Notes: a model not told the origin generated them from the letters alone. Counted from the first letter of the stretch, positions 1 to 9,388 are shown. The stretch: 64,000 bases of DNA from Methylotetracoccus oryzae (GCF_006175985.1 NZ_SRSH01000021.1:27697-91696), one strand, 5' to 3'. Made by a program: numbers and translations.

Positions 1-516
1 GGAGATCATCCGGATGACTTCCTGACCGTATTTGCGCATCCGCACGCCTTCCAGGCCCACCTCGGGGTAGGCCTGCAGCACGGCGACGATGTTGCGGCGC
101 GCCGCGTCGCTCTCGAAGCCGAACAGCAGATCGGGGGTCGCCAGGTGGAAGAAGTGCAGGGCGTGGGATTGCAGTGTCTGACCCAGGTGCATCAGGCGGC
201 GGAGCTTCTCCGCGGTCGGTGTGAGCTGATCGACGCCGACGAGTTGGTCGACCGCTTTCGCCGCAGCCAGGTGGTGGCTGACGGGACAGATGCCGCAGAG
301 GCGCTGCACGAGCACCGGCAGCTCCCAGTAGGGCCGGCCCTGGATGAAGCGCTCGAAGCCACGGAATTCGACGATATGCAGCCGCGCCTGCTCGACGCGG
401 TTCTGCTCGTTCATCAGCAGTGTGACCTTGCCGTGGCCCTCGACGCGCGTGACCGGATCGATCACGACGCGGCGAAGATTCTCCGGGTTTTGCGCGGTTT
501 CAAGATGTTCGTACAT
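1..516 (-). CDS. hoxH: NAD-reducing [NiFe] hydrogenase large subunit, N-terminal 172 residues (runs off the window)
   Basis: The reverse strand reads MYEHLETAQNPENLRRVVID and then the family's PVTRVEGHGK opening and the L1 motif RLCGICPVSHH, whose two Cys ligate the Ni-Fe centre. The wording around L1 (CGICPVSHHLAAAKA) is that of group 3d HoxH rather than the uptake HyaB/HupL type. This subunit carries H2 activation for the cytoplasmic HoxFUYH complex that couples H2 to NAD(H). The C-terminal CxxC ligands lie outside the window. The ATG at 516 is the first codon in frame and begins the usual short N-terminus. There is no hox gene upstream: a divergent small gene starts at 714, so hoxH is either first in its transcript or separated from hoxFUY. 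Confidence in the family is high and in subgroup 3d good. Confidence 0.9.
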   Translation of the reverse strand, partial: MYEHLETAQNPENLRRVVIDPVTRVEGHGKVTLLMNEQNRVEQARLHIVEFRGFERFIQGRPYWELPVLVQRLCGICPVSHHLAAAKAVDQLVGVDQLTPTAEKLRRLMHLGQTLQSHALHFFHLATPDLLFGFESDAARRNIVAVLQAYPEVGLEGVRMRKYGQEVIRMIS

Positions 517-713
517 GGTGGGATTCCCGATTCTGGCAGCGGTGCTCCGCCGGCTCTGCAACTATTGTCGCATCTTGTAGGTGAATGCGGCTCGGATGTA
601 AAGTGGGTGGAGGTTGACAGTGAATTCCGCACCGCTCCTGTGCGCTCACGTCAACCCGGGACCCCGATCGCCAAGGGGCCCAACAAGAACGTTTAGCCAA
701 GAGGATCGAGGCC

Positions 714-938
714 ATGTACCTGAAACGCAAAAGCGATGGTCATCTGATCGAAGTCCTCGGACTGGTCGATCTGTTCAATCCGACGCATCCGCATGTCGTC
801 GGGCGACTCCACTACGGCGAGGAAATTCAGGACGCCGAGAAATTTCCCAAGGCCGACCTGCTGTTCCCCTCCGGTGAGACGCTGCCCCGCTGTTGGGTCG
901 ACGTCCATTATCGAGACAAGGAATTGCGGCATTCCTAG
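714..938 (+). CDS. Small conserved hypothetical protein (74 aa)
   Basis: A 74-residue soluble protein starts at ATG 714, preceded by a GAGG-type ribosome-binding site about 8 nt upstream. It has no signal peptide or membrane segment. The segment GRLHYGEE followed by FPKADLLFPSGE and PRCW looks conserved and constrained. I have the impression of similar short proteins in other Chromatiales, sometimes labelled acetyltransferase, but 74 residues cannot hold a GNAT fold and I assign no function. It lies divergent from hoxH with 197 bp between the two starts, so the promoters may be shared. A perfect 16-bp palindrome follows at 1011-1026. Confidence 0.6.
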   Translation: MYLKRKSDGHLIEVLGLVDLFNPTHPHVVGRLHYGEEIQDAEKFPKADLLFPSGETLPRCWVDVHYRDKELRHS

Positions 939-1010
939 GGCATGATGCCCATGTCGGGTAAGCCGGTAACGGCCGGGACTCCAGCCCCCGATCTTCTACC
1001 AGTGTCGGAA

Positions 1011-1026
1011 GGGGCTGCGCAGCCCC
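1011..1026. terminator. Perfect GC palindrome between convergent genes
   Basis: GGGGCTGCGCAGCCCC is a perfect 8+8 inverted repeat between the convergent ends of the 74-aa gene (stop 938) and mazG (stop 1066). Its position suggests a bidirectional stem for transcript ends, but no U-tract follows on either strand, so this is an inference. Confidence 0.35.
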
Positions 1027-1065
1027 GGCCGGGTGCGTCCTGATTCAGTGCGGACGGTCCCGGCT

Positions 1066-1857
1066 TCATCCTTCCCGGCGCTTCGCCTCATCCCATAGGC
1101 CGTCCAGCGCGTCGAGCGAGGCCTCCTCGAGGTTGCGGCCCTGCGCGGCCAGTTGCTCCTCGATGTAGCGAAACCGCCGGGTAAACTTGCGGCTCCCCGA
1201 TTTCAACGCCGTTTCGGCGTCGATGTCGAGCTTCCGGGCGAGATTGACGACGGCAAACAGCAGGTCGCCCACCTCGTCCTTGATCCGCTCCGGATCGGCG
1301 CCCGCGCGCGCCTGACGCAATTCCGCCAACTCTTCCTCGACCTTCGCGAACACGGGATCGGCGTCCGGCCAGTCGAAGCCATAGCGTTCCGCGCGTTGCT
1401 GCAGTTTCTGCGCTTCCATCAGCGCCGGAAAGCTGGTCGCGATGCCGTCCAGAATGCTGGCCCTTTCGGGTTCCTTGCCTTTTCGTTCGCGTTCGACGCG
1501 CTTCGAGTCTTCCCAGTAGCGCAGGCGCTCGGCATCGTCGGCAAAATCGACGCCCTCGAACACATGGGGGTGCCGCCGGACCAGTTTGGCTCCGATCGCG
1601 GCCGCGACGGCCTCGAAATCGAACAGGTTCTGTTCCTTGGCGAGTTGGGAATGAAATACGATCTGTAGCAGAAGGTCGCCCAGTTCCTCCCGCAAGTCGT
1701 CGAAATCCTCGCGATGCAGGGCATCGACGACCTCGTAGGCCTCTTCCAGCGTATATGGCGCAAGACTCGAGAAGGTCTGCTCCAGATCCCAGGGGCAACC
1801 CCGCTCGGCATCCCGAAGCCGGGCCATGATCTCGAGGAGGCGGCGCGTATGCTCCAT
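1066..1857 (-). CDS. mazG: Nucleoside triphosphate pyrophosphohydrolase MazG
   Basis: At 263 residues it matches E. coli MazG in length and in its two tandem MazG domains. The first has CPWDLEQTFSSL and EELGDLLLQIVFH (an EExx..ExxD metal-binding pattern, residues about 20-70). The second has VEEELAEL and DEVGDLLFAVVNLAR at about residues 170-215. MazG hydrolyses NTPs and dNTPs to NMP and PPi, cleaning nucleotide pools and influencing (p)ppGpp-related stress. It is co-directional with and 12 bp downstream of the PfkB kinase, so probably in one transcript. Identification is confident. Confidence 0.95.
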   Translation of the reverse strand: MEHTRRLLEIMARLRDAERGCPWDLEQTFSSLAPYTLEEAYEVVDALHREDFDDLREELGDLLLQIVFHSQLAKEQNLFDFEAVAAAIGAKLVRRHPHVFEGVDFADDAERLRYWEDSKRVERERKGKEPERASILDGIATSFPALMEAQKLQQRAERYGFDWPDADPVFAKVEEELAELRQARAGADPERIKDEVGDLLFAVVNLARKLDIDAETALKSGSRKFTRRFRYIEEQLAAQGRNLEEASLDALDGLWDEAKRREG

Positions 1858-1869
1858 GACCGGTTCGGC

Positions 1870-2802
1870 TCAGAATTCCATGTCGAAGTTTTCGCGGAAC
1901 CGCTCGCGGAAGCCTGTCATCGTCAGGCTGTGATTCTGGGTCCCATAGGTCTCGATCTTGATGGCGCCCATCAGTGAGGCGATTCGCCCCGTGATTTCCC
2001 AATCGAGCCCTTCGAGCAGACCAAAAATCAATCCGGCGCGGTAGGCGTCGCCGCATCCGGTGGGATCGAGCACATCCTTGGGTTGCGCGCTGGGAATCTG
2101 CAGCACCGCGCCGCCGGTATAGATCAGTGACCCGCTGGCGCCCTTCGTGACGATCAGCGCATCGACGCGCGCGGCGATCTGTTCCGGTGTCAGCCCGGTG
2201 CGGTCCTGCATCAACTCGGCTTCGTAGTCGTTTACCGTAACCCACCGCGCCAGATCGATGAATTCGAGCAGTTCCTTGCCATCGAACATGGGCATGCCCT
2301 GGCCCGGATCGAAGATGAACGGGATGCCGGCGGCGGCGAATTGCGCCGCATGTTGCAGCATGCCGTCCTTGCCGTCGGGGGCGACGATGCCGAGACGGAT
2401 TCCCTTGTCGGTAGGGATCGTATTCAGGTGCGAGTGCGACATCGCGCCGGGATGGAACGCCGTGATCTGATTGTCGTCCATGTCGGTCGTGATGTACGCC
2501 TGCGCGGTGTAGGTGTCGTCGACGACGCGGATGTAGGTCTGGTCGATGCCGCAGTACGACAGCCATTGTGTGTAGGGCTGGAAGTCCTTGCCGACCGTCG
2601 CCATCGGCAGCGGGTGGGCGCCGAGCAGTTTGAGGTTGTAGGCGATATTGCCGGCGCAGCCGCCGTATTCGCGGCGCATTTGCGGGACCAGGAACGACAC
2701 GTTCAGGATGTGGACCTGCTCGGGCAGGATGTGGTTCTTGAACCGGTCCTGAAAGACCATGATGGTGTCGTAGGCCATCGACCCACAGATGATCGCCGTC
2801 AT
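1870..2802 (-). CDS. PfkB-family carbohydrate/nucleoside kinase, adenosine-kinase type
   Basis: A ribokinase-fold protein of 310 residues. Near the N-terminus is the PfkB glycine pair region YGGCAGNIAYNLKLLG, and near the C-terminus the second PfkB signature DPTGCGDAYRAGL, which holds the catalytic Asp and anion hole. The start CGSMAYDTIMVF and the layout resemble proteobacterial proteins annotated adenosine kinase, which phosphorylate a nucleoside or sugar with ATP; exact substrate is not readable. I chose ATG 2802 because TTGAGGAAT lies 8 nt upstream; a TTG two codons earlier is also in frame. The gene lies between dgkA and mazG, with the dgkA stop only 10 bp upstream. Confidence 0.85.
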   Translation of the reverse strand: MTAIICGSMAYDTIMVFQDRFKNHILPEQVHILNVSFLVPQMRREYGGCAGNIAYNLKLLGAHPLPMATVGKDFQPYTQWLSYCGIDQTYIRVVDDTYTAQAYITTDMDDNQITAFHPGAMSHSHLNTIPTDKGIRLGIVAPDGKDGMLQHAAQFAAAGIPFIFDPGQGMPMFDGKELLEFIDLARWVTVNDYEAELMQDRTGLTPEQIAARVDALIVTKGASGSLIYTGGAVLQIPSAQPKDVLDPTGCGDAYRAGLIFGLLEGLDWEITGRIASLMGAIKIETYGTQNHSLTMTGFRERFRENFDMEF

Positions 2803-2812
2803 TTGCAATTCC

Positions 2813-3175
2813 TCAATCGAGCAGAATCAGCAGCCAGACCACGCTGGCCAAAGTCAGCGAGGTTAACACGGCGGCCGAGCCGATGTCTTTAGCGCGCGCG
2901 GACAGTTCGTGACGATCGAAGCTGATCCGGTCGACGGTCACCTCGACCGCGGTATTCAGCAATTCGACGATGATCACGATGAACAGAACGCCGACCAGCA
3001 GGCTGCGTTCGATGCCGTCCTGGCCCAGCCAGAGGCCGAGGGGTACCCCGACGAGAAACAGCAGGCATTCTTGGCGAAACGCCTCCTCGTGCTGCCAGGT
3101 GGCCTTGAACCCGGCCATGGAATTGAAGAACGCCGCGTACATCCGCGCGATGCCCCGCAGGTTTTGTCCCGCCAT
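2813..3175 (-). CDS. dgkA: Diacylglycerol kinase
   Basis: A 120-residue integral membrane kinase, the size of E. coli DgkA (122 aa). Visible features are the N-terminal amphipathic segment with W and E (WQHEEAFRQE), three hydrophobic helices, and the family core ELLNTAVEVTVDRIS, in which the Glu and Asn are catalytic. It phosphorylates diacylglycerol to phosphatidate in the inner membrane, recycling DAG released by osmoregulated-glucan or lipid-A modification. It is the first gene of a minus-strand run with the PfkB kinase and mazG. Confidence 0.94.
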   Translation of the reverse strand: MAGQNLRGIARMYAAFFNSMAGFKATWQHEEAFRQECLLFLVGVPLGLWLGQDGIERSLLVGVLFIVIIVELLNTAVEVTVDRISFDRHELSARAKDIGSAAVLTSLTLASVVWLLILLD

Positions 3176-3552
3176 CGTTAGCTGTCCTGGAAGAGTGAAG
3201 AATCGGAGAAGAGCCCGACGTGTAAGCGCTGGCCGAAGCGTTCCGGGATGGCCGGATGGCAGGCGTCAGCGTTAACTTTTCACGTCCCTGTCGCGGGTGC
3301 GGGCCGGGAGGTCGAGACACGCCGTGAATCCGTCCCTGGCTCGACTGCGGGTTCCCTCCCGCAGACGGTCTTTCCCGCCAGGCCCGCTCCCACTACGAGC
3401 AAAGGCTGGGTGAATAGTTACGCGTCAGCGGCCGTGGCTAGCCGGCGGCCGAGCCGAGCGGACATTCGTTCCGACGAGAATAACGGGGCCTGATTGCAAG
3501 CGTGTGACGGTAGCCCGCGCGCGGGAGAGCACGGGGGGCTGGGAGCGCCCTG
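3176..3552. other. Gene-free gap between gcvH and dgkA
   Basis: No supportable gene in 377 bp. A perfect 7-bp stem with a 6-nt loop, CTGCGGG(TTCCCT)CCCGCAG, lies at 3345-3364. It is downstream of gcvH on the minus strand and could end that transcript, although no T-run follows. The rest shows GC-rich sequence only. Confidence 0.4.
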
Positions 3553-3942
3553 TCAGGCAGCGCCTTCGATGAGTCCCTGGTAAACCGCGGCATCCAGCAG
3601 TGCGTCCAGTTCGGCGGTGTCCGTACATTTGACGCTGAACAACCACGCGCCATAGGCGTCCTGGTTGATCTGCTCCGGCGCATCGCCGAGGGTGGCATTG
3701 ACGGCGACGATCTCGCCGCTGACGGGGCTGTAGATATCCGAGGCGGCCTTGACCGACTCGACGACCGCGCACGCCTCCCCGGCGCGCACCTGGCGACCGA
3801 CCTCGGGCAGTTCGACATAGACGACGTCGCCGAGTTGCTCCTGGGCATGGTCAGAGATGCCGACCTTGGCGGCATCGGGCGCGCTTGCCTGGACCCACTC
3901 GTGAGTCTTGGCGTATTTCAGATCGGCTGGAATCGTGCTCAT
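3553..3942 (-). CDS. gcvH: Glycine cleavage system H protein
   Basis: At 129 residues this is the standard GcvH length. It opens [17 protein letters not shown] and carries the lipoylation motif [12 protein letters not shown], with the Lys modified by lipoate at about residue 65, followed by the glycine-rich [13 protein letters not shown] region. GcvH shuttles the aminomethyl group between GcvP, GcvT and GcvL. No gcvT or gcvP gene is nearby, so the gene is separated from the rest of the system here. It is not the divergent LbpA-type lipoate protein that accompanies sHdr sulfur oxidation, as its sequence is canonical. Confidence 0.95.
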   Translation of the reverse strand: MSTIPADLKYAKTHEWVQASAPDAAKVGISDHAQEQLGDVVYVELPEVGRQVRAGEACAVVESVKAASDIYSPVSGEIVAVNATLGDAPEQINQDAYGAWLFSVKCTDTAELDALLDAAVYQGLIEGAA

Positions 3943-4044
3943 GGGGTGAATCCTTAGCGTGTGTTCGTCGGTTCGTAAAGTGTGTCCGCGGCCACGCGCC
4001 GGCGCCGCCGCAGAAGATGGCCGGATGATAGCAGAGGCGTGGAA

Positions 4045-5319
4045 TCAGCAGGATGCGCCGGCGCAGACCTGCGACAAGTCTTCCGAATGCGCCAGCGCGT
4101 CGGCCACGCGGTGCCGGAAGTCGGGTGCCACTGGCTGGTTGATCATCAGGCTGAAGGGCTCCCAGCGACCATGGCGATGGACGAAGCCCGCATAGCAGCT
4201 GACGCCGGTCAGCGTGCCCGTCTTGGCCAGCACGTCGGTGCCGTGTTCGGGCAGCAGCGTGCGATGCGGGGCAAAGGCCTTGACCGCCTGCAGCAGTTGG
4301 TGGGCGCTCAGCTGGTTCTCGCGCGACAAACCGGCGCCGTCCTCGATATGGAACCCATGCCAGCCGAAGGTACGCTGTGCCCACGCGGTGGCATAGGATT
4401 GCGCCCCGGCCATGCTGACGGGCTTTCCGTCGCCGCGGTCGCCCAGCAGCAGGAACAGATCGTTGGCGATGAAATTGTTGGAGTATTTCAGCATGGCCGA
4501 AAGCACGGCGCGGAGATCCCGGCTGTTGTGATGCCGGTGGACGCGCTCGGCCCCGGTTGGCACCGGTCCGTTGCGCAGGCCTCTGCCAACCTCGATCCCG
4601 GCCTCGGTCAGTTTGGCGGCCAGCAGTTCGCCGAAGTAGCGTACCCCCAGATTCCGGTCCTTCAGGTTGATGCGGCTTTCCTTGGGCGCCAACTGGCTGA
4701 CCAGGCTCCGGGCCAGTGGCGTCAGCGGAGTCTGCGGTTCCGCGCTGTGCAGTTCGCCACCGGCACGCACGACATTCACGGTGTTGAAGTTCGCCGCCAG
4801 GGCCGTCACGGGCGCGTCGTAGGGATTATTGCTGGCCGAGCGGCCGCTGATCTCCACGTCCGGGCCGAAGAAGCCGTCATCGGTGCCGATGCCGGCGACC
4901 GAGCGGATCCCGTGATGTTTCAGCGCAGCGACGATGCCTTCGAGTTCCTGTGACACCAGGTAGGGATCGCCATAGCCTTTGACCCACAGCCAGCCGTCAT
5001 GGCTGCGGTAGAAATCCGTGTGGAAACGGTGGTCCAGCCCCCAGCGCTGGATGGACGCCAGCGCAGTCAGGATCTTCATCGTCGACGCCGGAATCATCGG
5101 CCGTTCCGACTGGTGGGCAATCACCGTCCGCCCACCGTCTTCGGCCACCAGGCTCGCCTTCGGCATGGCCACGGCGGTGCGCAGGGTTTCCGTCGTCGCG
5201 GCGACAGCAGCAGGGGCGAAGAACAGCGACGTCAGTGCCAGAGCGGGTGACAGGAAGCGTTGTGCGGACACTCGCGCCGACCGGCAGAGATGGGTAAAGG
5301 TGATCGGGTTCCGGGTCAT
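4045..5319 (-). CDS. dacB: D-alanyl-D-alanine carboxypeptidase/endopeptidase, PBP4 type (peptidase S13)
   Basis: A 424-residue periplasmic penicillin-binding protein with an N-terminal signal sequence ending near AAVAATTE. The three active-site boxes are present in order: SxxK as STMK with the nucleophile Ser (about residue 78), SxN as SNN (about 275) and KTG as KTGTLTG (about 367). The DSGLSR-like box is represented by EDGAGLSREN. S13 enzymes trim D-Ala and open cross-links in peptidoglycan. The usual large insertion between SxxK and SxN is present, with DDGFFGPD and NNPYDAPVTA. The gene stands alone; its upstream region faces the secreted-protein gene at 5553. Confidence 0.92.
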   Translation of the reverse strand: MTRNPITFTHLCRSARVSAQRFLSPALALTSLFFAPAAVAATTETLRTAVAMPKASLVAEDGGRTVIAHQSERPMIPASTMKILTALASIQRWGLDHRFHTDFYRSHDGWLWVKGYGDPYLVSQELEGIVAALKHHGIRSVAGIGTDDGFFGPDVEISGRSASNNPYDAPVTALAANFNTVNVVRAGGELHSAEPQTPLTPLARSLVSQLAPKESRINLKDRNLGVRYFGELLAAKLTEAGIEVGRGLRNGPVPTGAERVHRHHNSRDLRAVLSAMLKYSNNFIANDLFLLLGDRGDGKPVSMAGAQSYATAWAQRTFGWHGFHIEDGAGLSRENQLSAHQLLQAVKAFAPHRTLLPEHGTDVLAKTGTLTGVSCYAGFVHRHGRWEPFSLMINQPVAPDFRHRVADALAHSEDLSQVCAGASC

Positions 5320-5552
5320 CGTGCGTTCTGGGGAACGGTGGGGGATAGAACTGGCCGAACCATCGGGGTCCGTACGGCTTCGGTTCCGCGTGCGGGTTGG
5401 GCGGTGCCGACCGCAGTCCGTGGAGCATCGAAGGGCTCGCCTATCGCGCGGCGATGGGCCATGATACCGGCTCGATGATTTATCGGCAAAACGGGCCGTT
5501 TCCTGGCGAGTCGACCCGTCTTGCGCCGCTAGCGAACAACAAGGAGAAGACC

Positions 5553-7088
5553 GTGAACAAGCCGTTATGGCTGACCCTCCTGATCGGCTGGGGAACTGCC
5601 TGGGGCGGCGTCCCGGCGACGCCGGTGATGACGTTTTACAAATTCAATGGTCCGCTCGACGTGCCCTATTACGACGCGGACAGCGTGGGCCGCGATGGGG
5701 CGGGGCTGCCGGCCGGACGGCTCGCACAGGGCTCGTCGGTGATCCCCTGCCTGGTCATGCGCGGCGGGCAGCCGCTGACCGATGCCAAAGGCACGCCCTA
5801 CGTCGGTTTCGACGTCGTCGTCGATGCACGGACAGCGACGCCGGCTTCCACCGATCGTTTCAAGACCACCGTGGCGCAGCGTCGCGCGATGACTGTCGAG
5901 AACCATCACTGCGCGCCGGGCATGGACCGCGTGATTGACGTGCGGAACCTCTATCCATTGGACAAGGCACCGTACTTCGACCCCCCGCCGGCCCGGCTTC
6001 CGCCAGCAAGCGCCCCGGCGGGGCGCAGCCAGTTGGACCAGATCGTCCGTGCCTTCCACAACTCGCCCGACTGCCGGGACGCGAATGCCGAGTTGATGGG
6101 GCGCCGCTACGCGTTGCAGCGCTCGTGGGAGGTGTTCGCCCAGGGTAACCGCGGCCGCTGGCCCGCCTCGGCGATCGAACAGGCCAAGCATCTCGATTAC
6201 ACGATGCGCACGGCGATCTTCGAAGGGCACCTCGATCGCGGCTGCAATGCCTACGGTGGCTGCGAGCGCAACATCATCGCACTGTCGATCCGCAACCGCG
6301 GCCGGGAGTCCTGCGCCCGCGGCCAGGGTTGCCGCAGCCCCGGCGACTTCCAGGGGGTTTCATCCGACGTATCGCAGTACAACATCTGGGACGAGTACCT
6401 CACCCAGGTGTCGGGCCTGACCAGTTGCTTCCTGCGCGACGATCTGGCTCCCGGCAAGGCGCCGCCCGGCGCCGAGCGCTATGCCAAGTTGCAGGGCATG
6501 TACGAGCAGAATGTCGGCGACATCGAACGGATCCTGTTCGGCACCGACGCGGATCTGGAGGCCGTCTTTCCGGACAATGCATTGAGCGCACTGAAAAGCG
6601 TCAAGCACTACTACCATGCGCCGGCGATGGGCAAATGCTTTCCGCGGCACGATCGCATGGAGTACATCTCGGGCGCGGTCGCGAACCGGGGAAGCAACTT
6701 CATTCTGCTGGCCAACACCCGTATCCATGTGGATGAACGCGCCGGCTCCGGCTACTACTTCCGCGACTTCATGCTGGACGCCCAGGAGGAAGAGGATGTC
6801 ATCGACCTGGTTGACCGCTATCCCGGCTTCGTCGTCGACGGACGCAAGGTCGATCTGAAACCGTCCGCGGGCTGCCCGCCCTACGGCATACCCCGTGGCT
6901 GCAGCTTCGGCGGCGGCGTGGGGCGTTACCGCAAGACGCCGTCCTGGCTGGACGAGGGACGACCGATCGAAATCACCTGCCGACTGAAGGATCGGGGGGC
7001 AAGCTGCCAGGGCAGCGGAACGCCGGCGACGGCGCGGGTCGGTGGCCTTTGCGACACGCAGATGCGGCCGGTCGCAGGTGTCCGTTAG
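5553..7088 (+). CDS. Secreted Cys-containing protein of unknown function (511 aa)
   Basis: GTG 5553 is chosen because AAGGAG lies at 5541-5546 with 6 nt spacing, and it begins a signal sequence (MNKPLWLTLLIGWGTAWG). A longer frame opens upstream but lacks a ribosome-binding site. The mature protein starts with a compact domain of about 140 residues containing DVPYYDADSVGRDGAG and ending ENHHCAPGMDRVIDVRN. A Pro-rich linker (PPPARLPPASAPAG) follows, then a C-terminal domain rich in Cys and aromatic residues. Many Cys pairs suggest disulfides in the periplasm or outside. I do not recognise a family. The two-domain, linker-joined layout is like secreted enzymes, but no catalytic motif is evident. 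It is followed 46 bp later by the amylase. Confidence 0.6.
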   Translation: MNKPLWLTLLIGWGTAWGGVPATPVMTFYKFNGPLDVPYYDADSVGRDGAGLPAGRLAQGSSVIPCLVMRGGQPLTDAKGTPYVGFDVVVDARTATPASTDRFKTTVAQRRAMTVENHHCAPGMDRVIDVRNLYPLDKAPYFDPPPARLPPASAPAGRSQLDQIVRAFHNSPDCRDANAELMGRRYALQRSWEVFAQGNRGRWPASAIEQAKHLDYTMRTAIFEGHLDRGCNAYGGCERNIIALSIRNRGRESCARGQGCRSPGDFQGVSSDVSQYNIWDEYLTQVSGLTSCFLRDDLAPGKAPPGAERYAKLQGMYEQNVGDIERILFGTDADLEAVFPDNALSALKSVKHYYHAPAMGKCFPRHDRMEYISGAVANRGSNFILLANTRIHVDERAGSGYYFRDFMLDAQEEEDVIDLVDRYPGFVVDGRKVDLKPSAGCPPYGIPRGCSFGGGVGRYRKTPSWLDEGRPIEITCRLKDRGASCQGSGTPATARVGGLCDTQMRPVAGVR

Positions 7089-7134
7089 ACTGCCCGAATA
7101 CGAGCGCTTGAACGGAACAGCAGGAGACGTCGGT

Positions 7135-9300
7135 ATGGGCGGCTTTACCGTCTATTTTGAAAAGCCCGCCGCGTGGGCGGAAACGGTCCACGTCCATTTC
7201 TGGAACGACGCGACCGGCTCGGTGCATACGGTCTGGCCGGGACTGCCGATGGAGCGGCAAGACGGACGCTGGTTCGTCCATCGGTTCACCGAGCCCGTCA
7301 CCCATCTCGTGTTCAATGACGGTCACGGGCGCCAGACTGCGGATCTGCACCGGTCCCGGGACGGCTGGCTGACGGCCGATCAGTGCTGGCACGACCGGGA
7401 GCCTGCCGCCGGCAGGGCACCGGCTGCGGTCACTCAGGCCAGGCCAAGCCACGCCCGAGCCGTGCCGGCTTCCTTAAAACCCGTCTCCGAGCGCACGGAC
7501 TTCCGCGAAGAGACGATCTACTTCCTGCTGACCACCCGCTTCAACGACGGCGATCCCGGCAATAACTTCTTCTGCCGCGACCGCATCAAGTTCAATGCCA
7601 CGACCGGGCAGCCGGAGGACCCGCACTGGCGCGGCGACTTCAAGGGGCTGATCGAGCGGTTGGACTACATCCGCGACCTCGGTTTCACGGCCATCTGGAT
7701 CACGCCGCCGGTCGAAAACCGTTCCGGTCTGGATTACCACGGCTACCACGCCTATGACTGGACGCGGATCGATCCGCGGCTGGAATCGCCCGGCGCGACC
7801 TACCAGGATCTGATCGACGCGGCGCATGCCAAGGGTATCAAGATCATCCAGGATGTCGTGGTCAACCATTCCTGCCAGTGGGGCATACGCGGGAAGGTCC
7901 ACATCGACCATCTGCCGATCAAGTACTACGTGCCGCAGGGGTCGGAGTCCGGCCGCGTCGACAACGGGCCTTATCGCGGGCATCTCGGCAATTACGCCTG
8001 GCCGAATGGCGACGACATCGACAATCCGGCCGCGCCCGACTGGTACCGGGAAAGGCATGCCACCGATCCGCAGGGTATCGAGCCGCTGGTGGACCCGAGA
8101 ACCGGCGAGACCGTGCCGAAACCCGGCTACAACCCGTGCCGCTTCTTCGGCATCGATGCCAACACGCTCGATCCCGACTGGTATCACCAGGAGGGGTTTA
8201 TCAGCGGCGGCGACTGGGAGAGCGCGCATCCACTGCAGCACAAGCACCTGGCCGGCGACTGCATCGATCTGGCGACCGGGCGGCAGAACGTCAAGGATTA
8301 CGTGATCGGCGCGATCAACCGTTATCTCGACATGGGGGTCGATGCGCTGCGCATCGACACGGTCAAGCACATCGAGCGGGACAACCTGCTCGAATACGTG
8401 AATGCGTGGAAGGCCCACAAGCCGGGACTGTTCGTGTTCGGCGAGAACCTGGTCAAGGGCTACGGCTGGGGCGATCTCGGCGGCGGCGACAACGGACCGT
8501 CGGAGATCCGGCCCTGGTGGTACACGCGCCTCGGCCACGATCCGCGAAATCCGCTGTCAGGCGGTGACTCCGGCTTTCCGCAGCTCGATTTCGGCCTGTT
8601 TTCGACCTTTCGCGATACCGTCAGCAAGGGTACCTATGGGGGCACCGCGCAGATCCTGACGATGGACTGGATCTACGGCGACGTCACGCAGATGGTGACC
8701 TTCCTGCAGAACCACGACGTCGGGCCGGACAACGACTTCAAATACCGGTTCAAGGGCGAGCAATGGATGGCCGCGGCCGCCTACAACCTGATCTGGACCG
8801 CGCGCGGCATTCCCTGCCTGTACTACGGTGAAGAGATCGAGTTCATGAAGGGCGCACCGCAGGACGTCTCGGAGGCCAACGACACGCTGGACCGGACCGG
8901 GCGCGCGTATTTCGGGGATCATCTGACAGACGATCGCCTGGCCGAGACGCAGTCACGTCCGCTGTACCGGCATATCCAGCGGCTGAACCGGATCCGGCAG
9001 GCCGTCCCGGCGCTGCAGAAGGCGCGGATGACCCAGGTTGCGGAGTGGGGCAGCGGCATGAGCTTCGTGCGGGACTATGCCGAGGGCGGCAGCTATGCCG
9101 TGGTAGGCCTGGCGATCGGCAGCGACCAGAGCATACACGTCGGCGGCGTCCGGCCTGGCCTCTACCGCGATGCCGTGACCGGGGCCGAAAGCCACGCGCC
9201 GGACGGCACGCTCTCCTTCCACGTGCGCGCCAACTCAGCGGGCATCTATGTGCTGGACGGCCCGGGCAAAATCGGCGATGACGGGCCTTACCTGCACTGA
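7135..9300 (+). CDS. Alpha-amylase family glycoside hydrolase (GH13) with N-terminal starch-binding-like domain
   Basis: A 721-residue GH13 enzyme. All catalytic regions are visible: DVVVNHS (region I), GVDALRIDTVKH with nucleophile Asp408 (region II), FVFGEN with acid/base Glu437 (III) and QNHDV with Asp528 (IV). DYHGYHAYDW is the usual loop before region I. Residues 1-80 (FTVYFEKPAAWAETVHVHFW) form a beta-rich module like CBM25/26 starch binders; a linker precedes the barrel. There is no signal peptide, so a cytoplasmic enzyme acting on glycogen or maltodextrin is inferred. ATG 7135 is preceded by CAGGAG at 8-nt spacing; a longer frame overlaps the upstream gene and lacks a ribosome-binding site. 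Confidence 0.92.
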   Translation: MGGFTVYFEKPAAWAETVHVHFWNDATGSVHTVWPGLPMERQDGRWFVHRFTEPVTHLVFNDGHGRQTADLHRSRDGWLTADQCWHDREPAAGRAPAAVTQARPSHARAVPASLKPVSERTDFREETIYFLLTTRFNDGDPGNNFFCRDRIKFNATTGQPEDPHWRGDFKGLIERLDYIRDLGFTAIWITPPVENRSGLDYHGYHAYDWTRIDPRLESPGATYQDLIDAAHAKGIKIIQDVVVNHSCQWGIRGKVHIDHLPIKYYVPQGSESGRVDNGPYRGHLGNYAWPNGDDIDNPAAPDWYRERHATDPQGIEPLVDPRTGETVPKPGYNPCRFFGIDANTLDPDWYHQEGFISGGDWESAHPLQHKHLAGDCIDLATGRQNVKDYVIGAINRYLDMGVDALRIDTVKHIERDNLLEYVNAWKAHKPGLFVFGENLVKGYGWGDLGGGDNGPSEIRPWWYTRLGHDPRNPLSGGDSGFPQLDFGLFSTFRDTVSKGTYGGTAQILTMDWIYGDVTQMVTFLQNHDVGPDNDFKYRFKGEQWMAAAAYNLIWTARGIPCLYYGEEIEFMKGAPQDVSEANDTLDRTGRAYFGDHLTDDRLAETQSRPLYRHIQRLNRIRQAVPALQKARMTQVAEWGSGMSFVRDYAEGGSYAVVGLAIGSDQSIHVGGVRPGLYRDAVTGAESHAPDGTLSFHVRANSAGIYVLDGPGKIGDDGPYLH

Positions 9301-9388
9301 AGGCCGTAGGGTGATGCTGGCGGTGTCTCTATCCGAATGGAACGCGCATCGGGTCAGCAGTTCCTGATTCAGCCTGGACGGATGCGGT

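Noticed and set aside
1088..2566. Long open frame (492 codons) antisense/out of frame over mazG and the PfkB kinase
   Set aside because: Arg/Pro-rich translation without family features; overlaps two well-identified genes, so it is a GC-driven shadow.
3943..4044. Glycine riboswitch upstream of gcvH
   Set aside because: The leader is about 100 bp and shares no recognisable tandem aptamer core; no evidence to call it.
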